Of a DNA stretch of 28,674 bases, positions 7,575 through 15,157 are shown one piece after another; position 1 is the first letter of the stretch, and every line of letters begins with the position of its first letter. This DNA is from Prevotella sp. CAG:891 (GTDB lineage Bacteria; Bacteroidota; Bacteroidia; Bacteroidales; Bacteroidaceae). The DNA lies in contig FR901777.1 in assembly GCA_000437675.1 (NCBI GenBank), positions 9,863-38,536 on the forward strand. The letters run 5' to 3'. The notes beneath the pieces are model-generated. The model was given only the letters and a program-made list of their open reading frames with translations, was not told where the DNA came from and did no database searches. Made by a program: the position numbers and the translations under genes.

Positions 7575-8323
7575 CACCTATATTTTTGGCAGGACCTTGC
7601 GTTATTGAATCGGCAGAATTGCTTGATACTGTGGCTACTGAATTGGTCAGACTGAAAGAACTTTACCAAACTGAGATTTACTTTAAAGCTTCGTTTGACA
7701 AGGCTAACCGCACTTCGATCCACTCGTTCAGAGGCCCCGGATTGGAAAAGGGACTGCAAATGCTGGCTGACGTAAAAAATAAATACCAGCTTCCGCTCAT
7801 TACCGATATTCACGAAAGCTATCAGGCTGCGGCTGCAGGCGAGGTAGTAGACATTCTGCAAATTCCCGCCTTTTTATGCCGCCAAACAGATTTGTTGGTT
7901 GCTGCAGCGCAAACAGGCTGTATCATCAACATTAAAAAAGCGCAATTCCTATCGGGCGATGACATGCGTTACCCGGTTGAAAAATGTCGCGAAGCAGGGG
8001 CTCGCGAGGTGTGGCTGACCGAACGTGGCAACATCTACGGCTACAACAATTTGGTAGTTGACTTCAGAAACCTGCCACTCATGAAACAGTATGCCGACCA
8101 TGTAATTATGGACTGTACACACTCGGTGCAACGCCCGGGAGGTGCAGGAGGCAAAACGGGTGGCGACCGCCAATTCGTGCCGCAAATGGCATTGGCTGCT
8201 AAGGCTTTCGGTGCTGACGGCTACTTCTTCGAAACGCACCCCGACCCCGACAACGCACTGAGCGACGGACCGAACATGCTGTTCCTCAAGGATTTTGAAG
8301 GGGTGATGAAATCATTGCTGTAA
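7571..8323 (+). CDS. kdsA: 3-deoxy-8-phosphooctulonate (Kdo-8-P) synthase, metal-dependent type
   Basis: This 250-residue cytoplasmic enzyme condenses phosphoenolpyruvate with D-arabinose 5-phosphate to give Kdo 8-phosphate, the first committed step to the Kdo sugar of lipopolysaccharide. Substrate motifs include FKASFDKANRTS (38-49), PAFLCRQTDLL (99-109) and DCTHSVQRPGG (181-191). C10 (AGPCVIES), H184, E221 and D232 match, with an offset of one, the metal ligands described in the Aquifex aeolicus enzyme, so this is the metal-dependent class; E. coli-type enzymes have Asn in place of the Cys. The protein is slightly shorter than many KdsA, because the core starts only a few residues after Met1. 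kdsD, which makes its substrate, follows after 49 bp. Confidence 0.93.
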   Translation: MTPIFLAGPCVIESAELLDTVATELVRLKELYQTEIYFKASFDKANRTSIHSFRGPGLEKGLQMLADVKNKYQLPLITDIHESYQAAAAGEVVDILQIPAFLCRQTDLLVAAAQTGCIINIKKAQFLSGDDMRYPVEKCREAGAREVWLTERGNIYGYNNLVVDFRNLPLMKQYADHVIMDCTHSVQRPGGAGGKTGGDRQFVPQMALAAKAFGADGYFFETHPDPDNALSDGPNMLFLKDFEGVMKSLL

Positions 8324-8372
8324 CACATGACGTTTCAACACCTACTTATTACCCTAACAGACTTTTACATCT

Positions 8373-9323
8373 ATGAGCAACCATATTGAAACTGCCATTA
8401 AATGCTTGAAAGACGAAGCACAGGCAATACTCGACCTCATTCCGCAAATCAACGAGGACTTTGACAAGGCTGTCCGCATTATTCTTGAATGTAAGGGCAA
8501 ATTCATTGTAACCGGTGTTGGCAAAAGCGGACATATCGGCGCCAAAATCGCTGCTACGCTTTCTTCAACCGGTACTCCGAGCTTTTTCATCAATCCGCTC
8601 GATTTGTTTCACGGCGACTTGGGCGTGATTCAAAAGAATGACGTGGTATTGGCTATTTCCAACTCCGGACAAACAGACGAGTTGCTTCGGTTCTTACCCT
8701 ATCTGCTCGAAAACCAGATTCCTGTTATCGGCATGAGCGGCAATCCGGAATCGCTGTTGGCCAAATATGCCTCGGCTCACCTGAATGCGGGCGTGAGCCG
8801 CGAGGCTTGTCCGCTGGGATTGGCACCTACTTCGTCGACTACTGCCGCGTTGGCGCTGGGTGATGCACTGGCTTGTGCGCTGATGGAGGCTCGCCACTTC
8901 AAGGCTGCTGACTTTGCGCAATATCATCCGGGTGGCACTTTGGGCAAACGCTTGTTGACAAAAGCCAACGACGTCATGCAAAAAACGGATTTACCGGTAA
9001 TTGATCCTGCCACAAAACTGGGCGAGGCTGTGATTCATATCAGCAACGGACGTCTGGGATTGTGTGTGGCTTTGGAAAACAACAAAGTGGTGGGACTCAT
9101 CACAGATGGCGACATCCGCAGAGCCATGGAAAATTCACAAGATAGTTTCTTTAAACTGACCGTGGCTGACATCATGACGAAAACGCCCAAAACGGTTTCG
9201 CCCGACACTAAAATCACGGAAATCGAACAGATTCTGCACCAAAACAAAATTCACTCTGTACTCGTTGTTGATGAGGAGAATCAGCTGTTAGGGGTGGTTG
9301 ATTCGTTCAGAACGATGATTTGA
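8373..9323 (+). CDS. kdsD: Arabinose-5-phosphate isomerase
   Basis: This 316-residue cytoplasmic enzyme converts D-ribulose 5-phosphate to D-arabinose 5-phosphate, the substrate of KdsA. The N-terminal ~200 residues are a SIS domain: VTGVGKSGHIGAKIAATLSS, then SNSGQTDELL, then the conserved CPLGLAPTSSTTAALALGDA and FAQYHPGGTLGKRLL. Two CBS domains follow (from about 205 to the end), the second containing KIHSVLVVDEENQLLGVVD. Length and order are those of KdsD/GutQ proteins. It stands between kdsA and the PLD-like gene, 13 bp before the latter. The adjacency of kdsA and kdsD makes the biosynthetic role very likely. Confidence 0.93.
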   Translation: MSNHIETAIKCLKDEAQAILDLIPQINEDFDKAVRIILECKGKFIVTGVGKSGHIGAKIAATLSSTGTPSFFINPLDLFHGDLGVIQKNDVVLAISNSGQTDELLRFLPYLLENQIPVIGMSGNPESLLAKYASAHLNAGVSREACPLGLAPTSSTTAALALGDALACALMEARHFKAADFAQYHPGGTLGKRLLTKANDVMQKTDLPVIDPATKLGEAVIHISNGRLGLCVALENNKVVGLITDGDIRRAMENSQDSFFKLTVADIMTKTPKTVSPDTKITEIEQILHQNKIHSVLVVDEENQLLGVVDSFRTMI

Positions 9324-9336
9324 CGCAAACAATAGA

Positions 9337-10710
9337 ATGACTTATTTAAAAACTTTACTGGTTGTTATATTGAGCTATTTTTTATATTTGCCGGCATTGG
9401 CTGCCAACTGCAAAGCTACAACGCCTAGCGATTCAAGTATCGTAAACTTTCTGCAAGATGAATATCACGTAAAGTTTACCAACAACAACCGCATCGTTGT
9501 GTTTAAAACGGGAAAGGAAAAGTTTGACGACCTTTTTCCCGCCATTCGTGCAGCCAAAGAAAGCATTCACCTAGAGTACTTCAACTTCAGAAATGACTCT
9601 ATTTCGAAAGAACTGTTTACGCTTTTGGTTCACAAAGCAGCCGAAGGCGTAAAGGTTCGTGCGCTCTTCGATGGATTCGGCAACAGCTCTAACAACCGTC
9701 CGTTGCGCCGCAGACATCTTGACAGCCTGCGGGCACGAGGTATCGAAATTTATGAATTCGACCCCATACGCTTTCCTTACCTTAACCACATAGCTCACCG
9801 CGACCACCGCAAAATCGTGGTTATCGATGGTCAAGTGGCCTATACTGGAGGTATGAATGTGGCCGACTATTACATCATGGGTAAACCGGAATTCGGCGAG
9901 TGGCGTGACTTGCACACACGCGTCGAAGGTGATGCTGTGGGTGAACTACAAAGAGTGTTTCTGGAATTTTGGAACAAAGTAACCAAACAAAACATTCATG
10001 GCCCACAATACTATCCGGGCGAAAAGGATGCCAGACAGAACTTCGGCATGCTCAAACAAGACACTACGCCTACTGCCGGTACAAAACAGGTAGGTGTGGT
10101 GAATCGTGTACCTAAGGCCACTCCGCGAATCATTCACGACACCTTTATCCACTCCATCAACACGGCTGAAAAACAAATTCTGATTATCAACCCTTACCTC
10201 ACACTCTGCCGCCACCTGAAAAAGGCTCTAAAAAATGCAGCTAAACGAGGAGTTGATGTACAGATTATGGTGTCGGAAAAAAGCGACATTCCCATCACAC
10301 CACGTATCGTTGAGTATAACGTACACAAACTGATGAAGGCAGGTGTAAAGGTCTACTTCTTTCAAGGAGGATTTCACCATAGCAAAATCATGATGGTTGA
10401 TAGTACTTACTCTTTCGTCGGAAGTGCAAACTTGAACAGTCGCAGTTTGTCGTTCGACTACGAATGCAATCTGCTCATCAACGACCCTTACACCACACAG
10501 GAACTACAATCCATCTTCTACTTCGACCGTGACAACCGTTGTTTCCTGCTTACCCCTGAAAGATGGAAGCAGTGGAGCAAATGGCGCCGCGCCAAAGGCT
10601 GGTTACTGCATTTCCTGACTCCCTTTGTGGAATGCGATAAAAAAGAATCCGGATACGACGACATGAATATACTCATTCAGCAATCCGACGAGGAACATCC
10701 CAAGGGATAA
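9337..10710 (+). CDS. Phospholipase D / cardiolipin synthase-like protein
   Basis: This 457-residue protein carries two HKD motifs, the signature of phosphatidyltransferases: HRKIVVID in the first half (within HRDHRKIVVIDGQVAYTGGMN) and HSKIMMVD in the second (within HHSKIMMVDSTYSFVGSANLNSRS). GSANLNSRS is typical of cardiolipin synthases, which join two phosphatidylglycerol molecules. In place of the two N-terminal membrane helices usual in Cls there is one hydrophobic segment ending LYLPALAANC, read as a signal peptide or single anchor, so the active sites are probably periplasmic. It starts 13 bp after kdsD and belongs to the envelope cluster. Cardiolipin synthesis is most likely; another phosphatidyl transfer or lipase activity is possible. 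Confidence 0.8.
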   Translation: MTYLKTLLVVILSYFLYLPALAANCKATTPSDSSIVNFLQDEYHVKFTNNNRIVVFKTGKEKFDDLFPAIRAAKESIHLEYFNFRNDSISKELFTLLVHKAAEGVKVRALFDGFGNSSNNRPLRRRHLDSLRARGIEIYEFDPIRFPYLNHIAHRDHRKIVVIDGQVAYTGGMNVADYYIMGKPEFGEWRDLHTRVEGDAVGELQRVFLEFWNKVTKQNIHGPQYYPGEKDARQNFGMLKQDTTPTAGTKQVGVVNRVPKATPRIIHDTFIHSINTAEKQILIINPYLTLCRHLKKALKNAAKRGVDVQIMVSEKSDIPITPRIVEYNVHKLMKAGVKVYFFQGGFHHSKIMMVDSTYSFVGSANLNSRSLSFDYECNLLINDPYTTQELQSIFYFDRDNRCFLLTPERWKQWSKWRRAKGWLLHFLTPFVECDKKESGYDDMNILIQQSDEEHPKG

Positions 10711-10766
10711 CCTGATTCAGAACTGCTTCTGCTCAGTTCGTTCACTCTAAATGGATATTAACACCT

Positions 10767-12017
10767 ATGCGCGAAACGAAATTTTCCATTCTCAAAGCCA
10801 TAGCCATCATCTGCGTGGTGCTTTCACATGCGGGCATCAGCGGATGGCTGTTTAACTTTGTGTTTATATTTCATGTACCCATCTTTTTTATCTGTGCAGG
10901 TTATTTCTTTAATACCAAATACCTGACGGACGAACGGACCTATATTGTGCACCGTTTCAAGGGGCTGTATCTGCCTTTTGTGCGCTGGAGTCTGTTCTTT
11001 CTGCTCATTCACAATGTGCTATTTCCTTTAGGCATACTGAGCGAAACCTATGGCAATGCAGGAGGTGGGGTTACCCACCCTTATACGTGGCAGCAATTCT
11101 CACAGCACGCATGGAGCATTGTGTCCAACATGTCGGGCTACGATCAATTTCTTTGCGGTGCATTCTGGTTTTTCCGTGCCTTATTGCTGGCTAGCATTGG
11201 TTTTCTGCTTATGTTCAAGTTACTCAACCGTTCTGCGCAGTTACACGATTACAAGCACACAGCATGGGGTGTGCTGTTCATCACATTGTTGCTGATAACA
11301 TGGAAAACCACGACACACCTGAACCTGACGGGTGTAGCACAGGGAGGCTACCGCGAACTGATGGGCATGGCATTCATGACAGCCGGCTTTTTACTTAAAC
11401 AATATGAAGTGTGCGACAAGCTCAACTGGAAAACGGCATTAACCTCGGGCACAATTTTACTGTTAGCTTCATGCTTCTTTCCATCGAGCATGGTATGGAA
11501 TCCCAACTTCACACAGTTCATTTCCCTACCCCTACCTGCCATTGCAGCCTTCGTTATGTTCACCTACATATCTGCATGGATTGACCGCCATCCCGGCCTG
11601 ATAAAGCGCACGTTCGCTTATATTGGCGAACATACACTTTACATATTTGCATTCCACCTTGTAGCGTTCAAGGTTGTAAGCGCACTCAAAGTATGGTTCT
11701 ACGACTTGCCATGGGAAGCTGTTGGCGGACACCCCGTAGTCATTACTCCCGCAAACAACTGGATTTGGGTCATACTTTACCTTGCAGCAGGTGTAATCCT
11801 TCCCTTGCTTTGGCTGAAGAGCTATCGGAAGTTTGCTCCCAAAATAGATTTAAATCAGACGTTAGTCATTCACTATGTCATTTTTGGCAGCAAGTTCTTG
11901 TTGCGCTACCTCGTAATCGGACTTCACCTGTTGTTCGTCATACTCAAGAACCTATTCAAGGCTCTTAAGAAAGGAATTAAAGACATCCTGGCGGCCTCTA
12001 GCACAAAGGACGAATAG
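10767..12017 (+). CDS. Acyltransferase-3 family integral membrane protein
   Basis: This 416-residue protein starts FSILKAIAIICVVLSHAGISGW, in which the SHAG histidine is the conserved catalytic position of the acyltransferase-3 (OafA/WecH-like) family. About ten hydrophobic segments run to residue ~395, followed by a lysine-rich cytoplasmic tail. FIFHVPIFFICAGYFF and the late EHTLYIFAFHLVAFK are also typical. These proteins transfer acetyl or other acyl groups to sugars of surface polysaccharides, using cytoplasmic donors. It lies 56 bp after the PLD-like gene, in the Kdo cluster, which fits modification of lipopolysaccharide or another surface glycan. The exact acceptor is unknown. Confidence 0.82.
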   Translation: MRETKFSILKAIAIICVVLSHAGISGWLFNFVFIFHVPIFFICAGYFFNTKYLTDERTYIVHRFKGLYLPFVRWSLFFLLIHNVLFPLGILSETYGNAGGGVTHPYTWQQFSQHAWSIVSNMSGYDQFLCGAFWFFRALLLASIGFLLMFKLLNRSAQLHDYKHTAWGVLFITLLLITWKTTTHLNLTGVAQGGYRELMGMAFMTAGFLLKQYEVCDKLNWKTALTSGTILLLASCFFPSSMVWNPNFTQFISLPLPAIAAFVMFTYISAWIDRHPGLIKRTFAYIGEHTLYIFAFHLVAFKVVSALKVWFYDLPWEAVGGHPVVITPANNWIWVILYLAAGVILPLLWLKSYRKFAPKIDLNQTLVIHYVIFGSKFLLRYLVIGLHLLFVILKNLFKALKKGIKDILAASSTKDE

Positions 12018-12025
12018 AACACTGG

Positions 12026-12108
12026 CTCAGTCGGAAAAGCGTGTGGTAAAACTCAACAATGCATCCGGGTTTCAGACAGGCCTACCTGCCTTACTTTCTG
12101 TTGTAACA
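12026..12108 (-). repeat. Dispersed repeat, 3' fragment C
   Basis: About 83 bp matches one end of copy B in the same (minus) orientation: shared blocks are AAAGCGTGTGGTAAAACTCA and CTTACTTTCTGTTGTAACA. It covers codons ~17-43 and the stop region of the small frame of copy B. One G is missing from the GGG in the middle, so the frame shifts and stops early: a decayed remnant. It begins 8 bp after the stop of the acyltransferase gene. Confidence 0.75.
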
Positions 12109-12231
12109 AGCCTCACGGCGGATACAGCCTCTTTCGTCATTTACCTAAAAAACACTATTACCTTTTGTATATTTTCGCTGCTGTAAGGGTAGTATGTAAA
12201 TACTGACCATACAGTGTTGCGTTTCGTTCCA

Positions 12232-12263
12232 CAAATATACGCTTTCTATTTTAAATATGCAAA
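12232..12263 (-). promoter_or_regulatory. Leftward promoter facing repeat fragment C
   Basis: On the minus strand the sequence reads TTTG (12263-12260), 20 bp, TATATTTG (12239-12232), a consensus match. It would drive a transcript through 12225-12026, with no recognised gene except the remnant. The rest of 12109-12544 is AT-rich without a supported gene. Confidence 0.5.
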
Positions 12264-12544
12264 ATATTTTCGTAAAACTGAACATTTTTAAGGATATTAT
12301 TACGTATTTTGCGGTTTCCAACCCACTAAAAAGCCATTTTTTACGAAAATGAACAAACCTTTCGGTGTGCGTGTCTGTCCGCTCAACGAAATCCTTGTGC
12401 TTTGCAGTTCCGCCCCATGCCTTGTCAGCTTGCCTCCCGGCACAGCATTACATTTCTTTGCCCCTCCATTGCCATTAGCACCTTGCAGATAACGCCTTTG
12501 ATACTAATAAATAGTTACAAAAGGCAAGTATTTATCGAAAAAAC

Positions 12545-12575
12545 TTGCTCGCCCCCTTTTAAAGAGCTACCTTTG
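12545..12575 (+). promoter_or_regulatory. Promoter of the 46-residue protein gene
   Basis: TTG (12545-12547), 20 bp, TACCTTTG (12568-12575). The -7 box is identical to that of the tRNA unit. Predicted leader is ~60 bases. Confidence 0.7.
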
Positions 12576-12602
12576 CATTGGATTTAAAAGAATAGTAATA
12601 AC

Positions 12603-12623
12603 CGGTCTCCGAAAGGCGGAGGC
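12603..12623 (+). promoter_or_regulatory. 5' leader hairpin of the 46-residue protein gene
   Basis: GGTCTCC (12603-12609) pairs with GGAGGCC (12617-12623), one G-U pair, around a GAAAGGC loop. It ends 18 bases before the ATG. It could stabilise the transcript or control translation. Confidence 0.4.
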
Positions 12624-12641
12624 CACAAGACGTAAAAAAAG

Positions 12642-12782
12642 ATGGACAACAACAAAATGATTAGCATGCTGAAGTATCAGCTCAAGCGTTATCAGGCTAT
12701 GGGTAATGGTGCAAAATGTCAGAGCCTCCGCAGCCAGATTAACAAGTTACAAACAATCGGACAATTCAATATGGCCAACTAA
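12642..12782 (+). CDS. 46-residue basic small protein, unknown function
   Basis: The frame MDNNKMISMLKYQLKRYQAM... to ...IGQFNMAN encodes 46 residues with many Lys, Arg and Gln, one Cys and no acidic residue after position 2. It is likely helical: the spacing of M, L, Y and I suggests one or two amphipathic helices, with a GNG turn near residue 21. It has no signal peptide or membrane segment. The case for a real gene is its setting: a consensus promoter ~65 bp upstream, a leader hairpin, and a strong terminator 35 bp after the stop. A nucleic-acid or ribosome partner would fit the charge, but that is inference. I do not recognise a family. Confidence 0.65.
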   Translation: MDNNKMISMLKYQLKRYQAMGNGAKCQSLRSQINKLQTIGQFNMAN

Positions 12783-12816
12783 TACAATAAGTGCCGTATT
12801 TAAATAACCTAATCAC

Positions 12817-12863
12817 AGCAGGAACGAAGTTGCCAGCAAAGGCGCTTCGTTCCTGCTTTTTTT
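12817..12863 (+). terminator. Terminator of the 46-residue protein gene
   Basis: AGCAGGAACGAAG (12817-12829) pairs perfectly with CTTCGTTCCTGCT (12845-12857), followed by a T run. One of the best terminators in the window. Confidence 0.9.
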
Positions 12864-12881
12864 GTATCTATTTTCTTGTGC

Positions 12882-13013
12882 TCAGTCATAAAAGCGTGTG
12901 GTAAAACTCAACAACGCATCCCGGGTTTCAGACAGGTCTACCTGACTTACTTTCTGTTGTAACACCATGTCAAAGAACGCTGAATGAATAAATAAGGAAT
13001 ATTGTTTTTTCAT
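12882..13013 (-). CDS. 43-residue reading frame of repeat copy B
   Basis: It encodes MKKQYSLFIHSAFFDMVLQQ, then KVSQVDLSETRDALLSF and a final TTRFYD. The first 30 residues are conserved in copy A at 3729 with five substitutions. The upstream distance to the internal promoter is ~55 bp. The second half looks like an amphipathic helix. No family is recognised. It could be a real microprotein of a repeat family, or the degraded end of a transposon gene; frame conservation favours past or present translation. Confidence 0.45.
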   Translation of the reverse strand: MKKQYSLFIHSAFFDMVLQQKVSQVDLSETRDALLSFTTRFYD

Positions 13014-13069
13014 CCGTTTAGGCTAATATGCAGCTTATCAATGCTGCAGTGTTGCCTTTATTGTGGTTG

Positions 13070-13102
13070 CAAAGATACAACAAGTACAAGCCGAAATCCA
13101 AA
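13070..13102 (-). promoter_or_regulatory. Promoter inside repeat copy B
   Basis: Minus strand TTTG (13102-13099), 21 bp, TATCTTTG (13077-13070). Same boxes and spacing as in copy A. Confidence 0.7.
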
Positions 13103-13350
13103 TTTTTGGAGCACCTAATATCGCACCTCGATATTTTTCAGCCTCTAAAAAAGTGTCTGAATCTCCTGATTTACAGTATTTTCAGCATACTTTTTACAAC
13201 GTACAAAAAAAATGAAATCGGGATATAACATTTTATCTCTTGCCGATTATCAAAATGTACGATTCAGCTATGTTTTGCCTCACCCAAATGCTACAGCCAC
13301 ACACATTTTTGCTACTGACCCATCCATAGAACTCGCACACTAACCCCATC

Positions 13351-13396
13351 AAAAAAGGTTCAAGCCACTCGCTATGAGTGAACTTGAACCTTTTTT
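13351..13396. terminator. Bidirectional terminator after the DUF4827 gene
   Basis: AAAAAAGGTTCAAG (13351-13364) pairs perfectly with CTTGAACCTTTTTT (13383-13396), with an inner CACTC/GAGTG. T runs exist in both directions. It serves the leftward lipoprotein gene. Confidence 0.85.
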
Positions 13397-13427
13397 GTTT
13401 GAATTCTTTGTGAAGTGCCTTAGCCAA

Positions 13428-14111
13428 TCAACGACCGCGCTGATAGGTTATTTCGTAAAAGCACGGATATACGTTAGCCGAAGCATTGGCCTGACCTTGC
13501 GAACTTGGAACAATCAAACGCACATGAGCCAGCGTACCATCGTCAACGCGCGAAAGGTTGATGTACGACAGCGGAACAAGCCATCCTGGAGGAACTGCAG
13601 CCGAGTTGTACAGATTGAACATCATTCCCTGTACGAAGCTGGCAGAGAAAGTGCCAAGCGTATTCGTGCAAGTCATTACGTCCGGCACCATTTCGCTGGA
13701 AGCCAACTGGTTTGTCGACTGGATACTGTCGGTCGAAATATTAAACTCAGTATATCGCGTCAGAATACGTTCTGAATCGCCATCTTCCATTCTTTTGCCT
13801 TTACCCTTTTGAAGTATTTGCATATACACGCCCGTATTCGAAAAATAAACGTATTCGTTTTTCGAAACATCGGTGGTTGAATCGTTCTGATAAAATTCGC
13901 TTTCTGAAATCACCTTGATGTCACCGGGCACATTGAGCAGATACTCACCCGACTCATCATCTTTTACCTGAACACCCGACTTGATGAAGGCTTTAATCTG
14001 CTTCGACTCACGTTTACGCTTGTCAGCATAAGTTTCATCGTCGTCGCAAGCCTGAAACAGGGTGCAAAATGTCAGCAATAACAGAGGTAGGAATAATAAG
14101 TTGCGTTTCAT
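13428..14111 (-). CDS. DUF4827 family lipoprotein
   Basis: This 227-residue lipoprotein has a type II signal peptide (MKRNLLFLPLLLLTFCTLFQAC) with lipidated C22, followed by acidic DDDE, which in Bacteroidetes can favour surface or outer-membrane sorting. I start at 14111, since the ATG at 14150 would place 13 residues before the signal sequence. The body carries features I associate with the Bacteroidetes DUF4827 family: ETYADKRKRESKQIKAFI, DVSKNEYVYFSNTGVYMQI, VPPGWLVPLSYINL and the closing VYPCFYEITYQRG. That family is thought to have an FKBP-like fold; no activity is established to my knowledge. A TATTTTTG box on the minus strand at 14164-14171 may be its promoter, without a clear -33 box. 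Confidence 0.75.
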   Translation of the reverse strand: MKRNLLFLPLLLLTFCTLFQACDDDETYADKRKRESKQIKAFIKSGVQVKDDESGEYLLNVPGDIKVISESEFYQNDSTTDVSKNEYVYFSNTGVYMQILQKGKGKRMEDGDSERILTRYTEFNISTDSIQSTNQLASSEMVPDVMTCTNTLGTFSASFVQGMMFNLYNSAAVPPGWLVPLSYINLSRVDDGTLAHVRLIVPSSQGQANASANVYPCFYEITYQRGR

Positions 14112-14244
14112 TCGTGTGAAAGGGGATATAATAAATAGTTTGTTTTGCATCAGATAGTCACGGCAAAAATACTAATTTTATTGCACTCATGTGACGGATA
14201 CATCTAAAAAAACGACAAACAGCATTTTTTAAGACAAAAAGCGC

Positions 14245-14307
14245 ATAAAAAACTGCGAAAGTAACTTACACCCGACCCTTGGGAACGTTGCAAGATACTT
14301 TCGCAGT
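14245..14307 (-). terminator. Terminator of the rprXY unit
   Basis: ACTGCGAAAGTA (14252-14263) pairs perfectly with TACTTTCGCAGT (14296-14307). On the minus strand the stem is followed by a run of T (14251-14247). Confidence 0.85.
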
Positions 14308-14359
14308 AAACGTTTAGGCTATTTGAATGCTTTATCAAACAGCTATTGCCTGATTGAAA

Positions 14360-15076
14360 TTAAGCCTCAGGATCGGGAGTAATGAGTTTGTAACCCTTGC
14401 CGTGAATGTTGATAATCTCCACATTCTCGTCGTCCTTGAGGTGCTTACGCAACTTCGTGATATACACGTCCATCGAACGCGCATTGAAGTAATTATCATC
14501 AATCCAGATGGTTTTAAGGGCATAGTCACGCTGCAGAATTTCGTTAGCGTGTGCGCAAAGCAAGCTCAGCAATTCGCTTTCCTTCGTAGTAAGTTTGGTC
14601 TGGTTTTCGCCACGAGCCAAAATTTGCTTCTGCGTGTCGAAAGTGAACGAACCAATCTTATAGTGCGTACGGTTACGGTTCTTTTTACCGCGAACACGAC
14701 GCAAAATAGCTTCAATACGGAAAGTCAACTCTTCCATAGAGAAAGGCTTAGTCAGGTAGTCATCGGCACCCAGACGGAAACCTTCGAGAATATCATCCTT
14801 CAGCGTCTTTGCCGTAAGGAAGATGATAGGCGTTTCCTCGCTAATCTGGCGAATGTCGCGTGCCAGGCTGAAACCATCCTTCTTAGGCATCATCACGTCA
14901 AGCACACAAAGGTCATACTTGTTCTGCGTAAATGCCTTGTAACCAGCTTCGCCATCGGGGCAGAGTTCCGTATCGTAACCCTTAGCCTGCAAATATTCGC
15001 GCAGCAACATACCCAAGTTTTCATCGTCCTCGCAAAGGAGTATTTTCATTTTTTCTTCGTTCGTCATCATAATCAT
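14360..15076 (-). CDS. rprY: OmpR-family response regulator RprY
   Basis: This is a 238-residue transcription regulator. The receiver domain has acidic residues CEDDEN, the phosphorylation site D60 in DLCVLDVMMPKKDG, the switch T in IIFLTAKT and the Lys of LTKPFS. A winged-helix DNA-binding domain follows (~130-235), with TTKESELLSLL and SMDVYITKLRKHL and ending NIHGKGYKLI. Length and partner match RprY of Bacteroides, first described through effects on tetracycline resistance; the native stimulus is uncertain. The start could also be the ATG at 15067 or 15049. The first lies before a polar NEEK stretch and the second directly before KILLCEDDE; I keep the longest. It follows rprX by 81 bp. 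Confidence 0.88.
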   Translation of the reverse strand: MIMMTNEEKMKILLCEDDENLGMLLREYLQAKGYDTELCPDGEAGYKAFTQNKYDLCVLDVMMPKKDGFSLARDIRQISEETPIIFLTAKTLKDDILEGFRLGADDYLTKPFSMEELTFRIEAILRRVRGKKNRNRTHYKIGSFTFDTQKQILARGENQTKLTTKESELLSLLCAHANEILQRDYALKTIWIDDNYFNARSMDVYITKLRKHLKDDENVEIINIHGKGYKLITPDPEA

Positions 15077-15157
15077 TCGATTTTTAATATATTATTTTTA
15101 TTATTTACAGTTTAAAGTTGACCAAAGGTGAAGCAGCCCACATCTATTCAAGCAACC

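Larger units (their letters stand above)
12881..13252 (-). repeat. Dispersed repeat, copy B (reverse orientation)
   Basis: A ~372-bp reverse-complement partner of copy A at 3451-3817. It is the most complete copy: conserved outer part, internal promoter (13070-13102) and an intact 43-codon frame. Its left end (CTCAGTC, then AAAGCGTGTGG) is shared with fragment C, so the element end lies near 12881. Ends show no clear terminal inverted repeat and I see no target duplication. Confidence 0.85.

Noticed and set aside
12402..12587. 61-residue plus-strand frame
   Set aside because: It spans the promoter of the 46-residue gene and has no features; likely chance.
12881..13252. CRISPR-like or integron-like array formed by the repeated blocks
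   Set aside because: The copies are long, inverted and far apart, with no regular spacing, spacers, cas or integrase genes.
13233..13427. 64-residue minus-strand frame
   Set aside because: Runs through the bidirectional terminator at 13351-13396 and into the repeat; no promoter.
14354..15115. 253-residue plus-strand frame
   Set aside because: Antisense to rprY over its whole length; no domain features.
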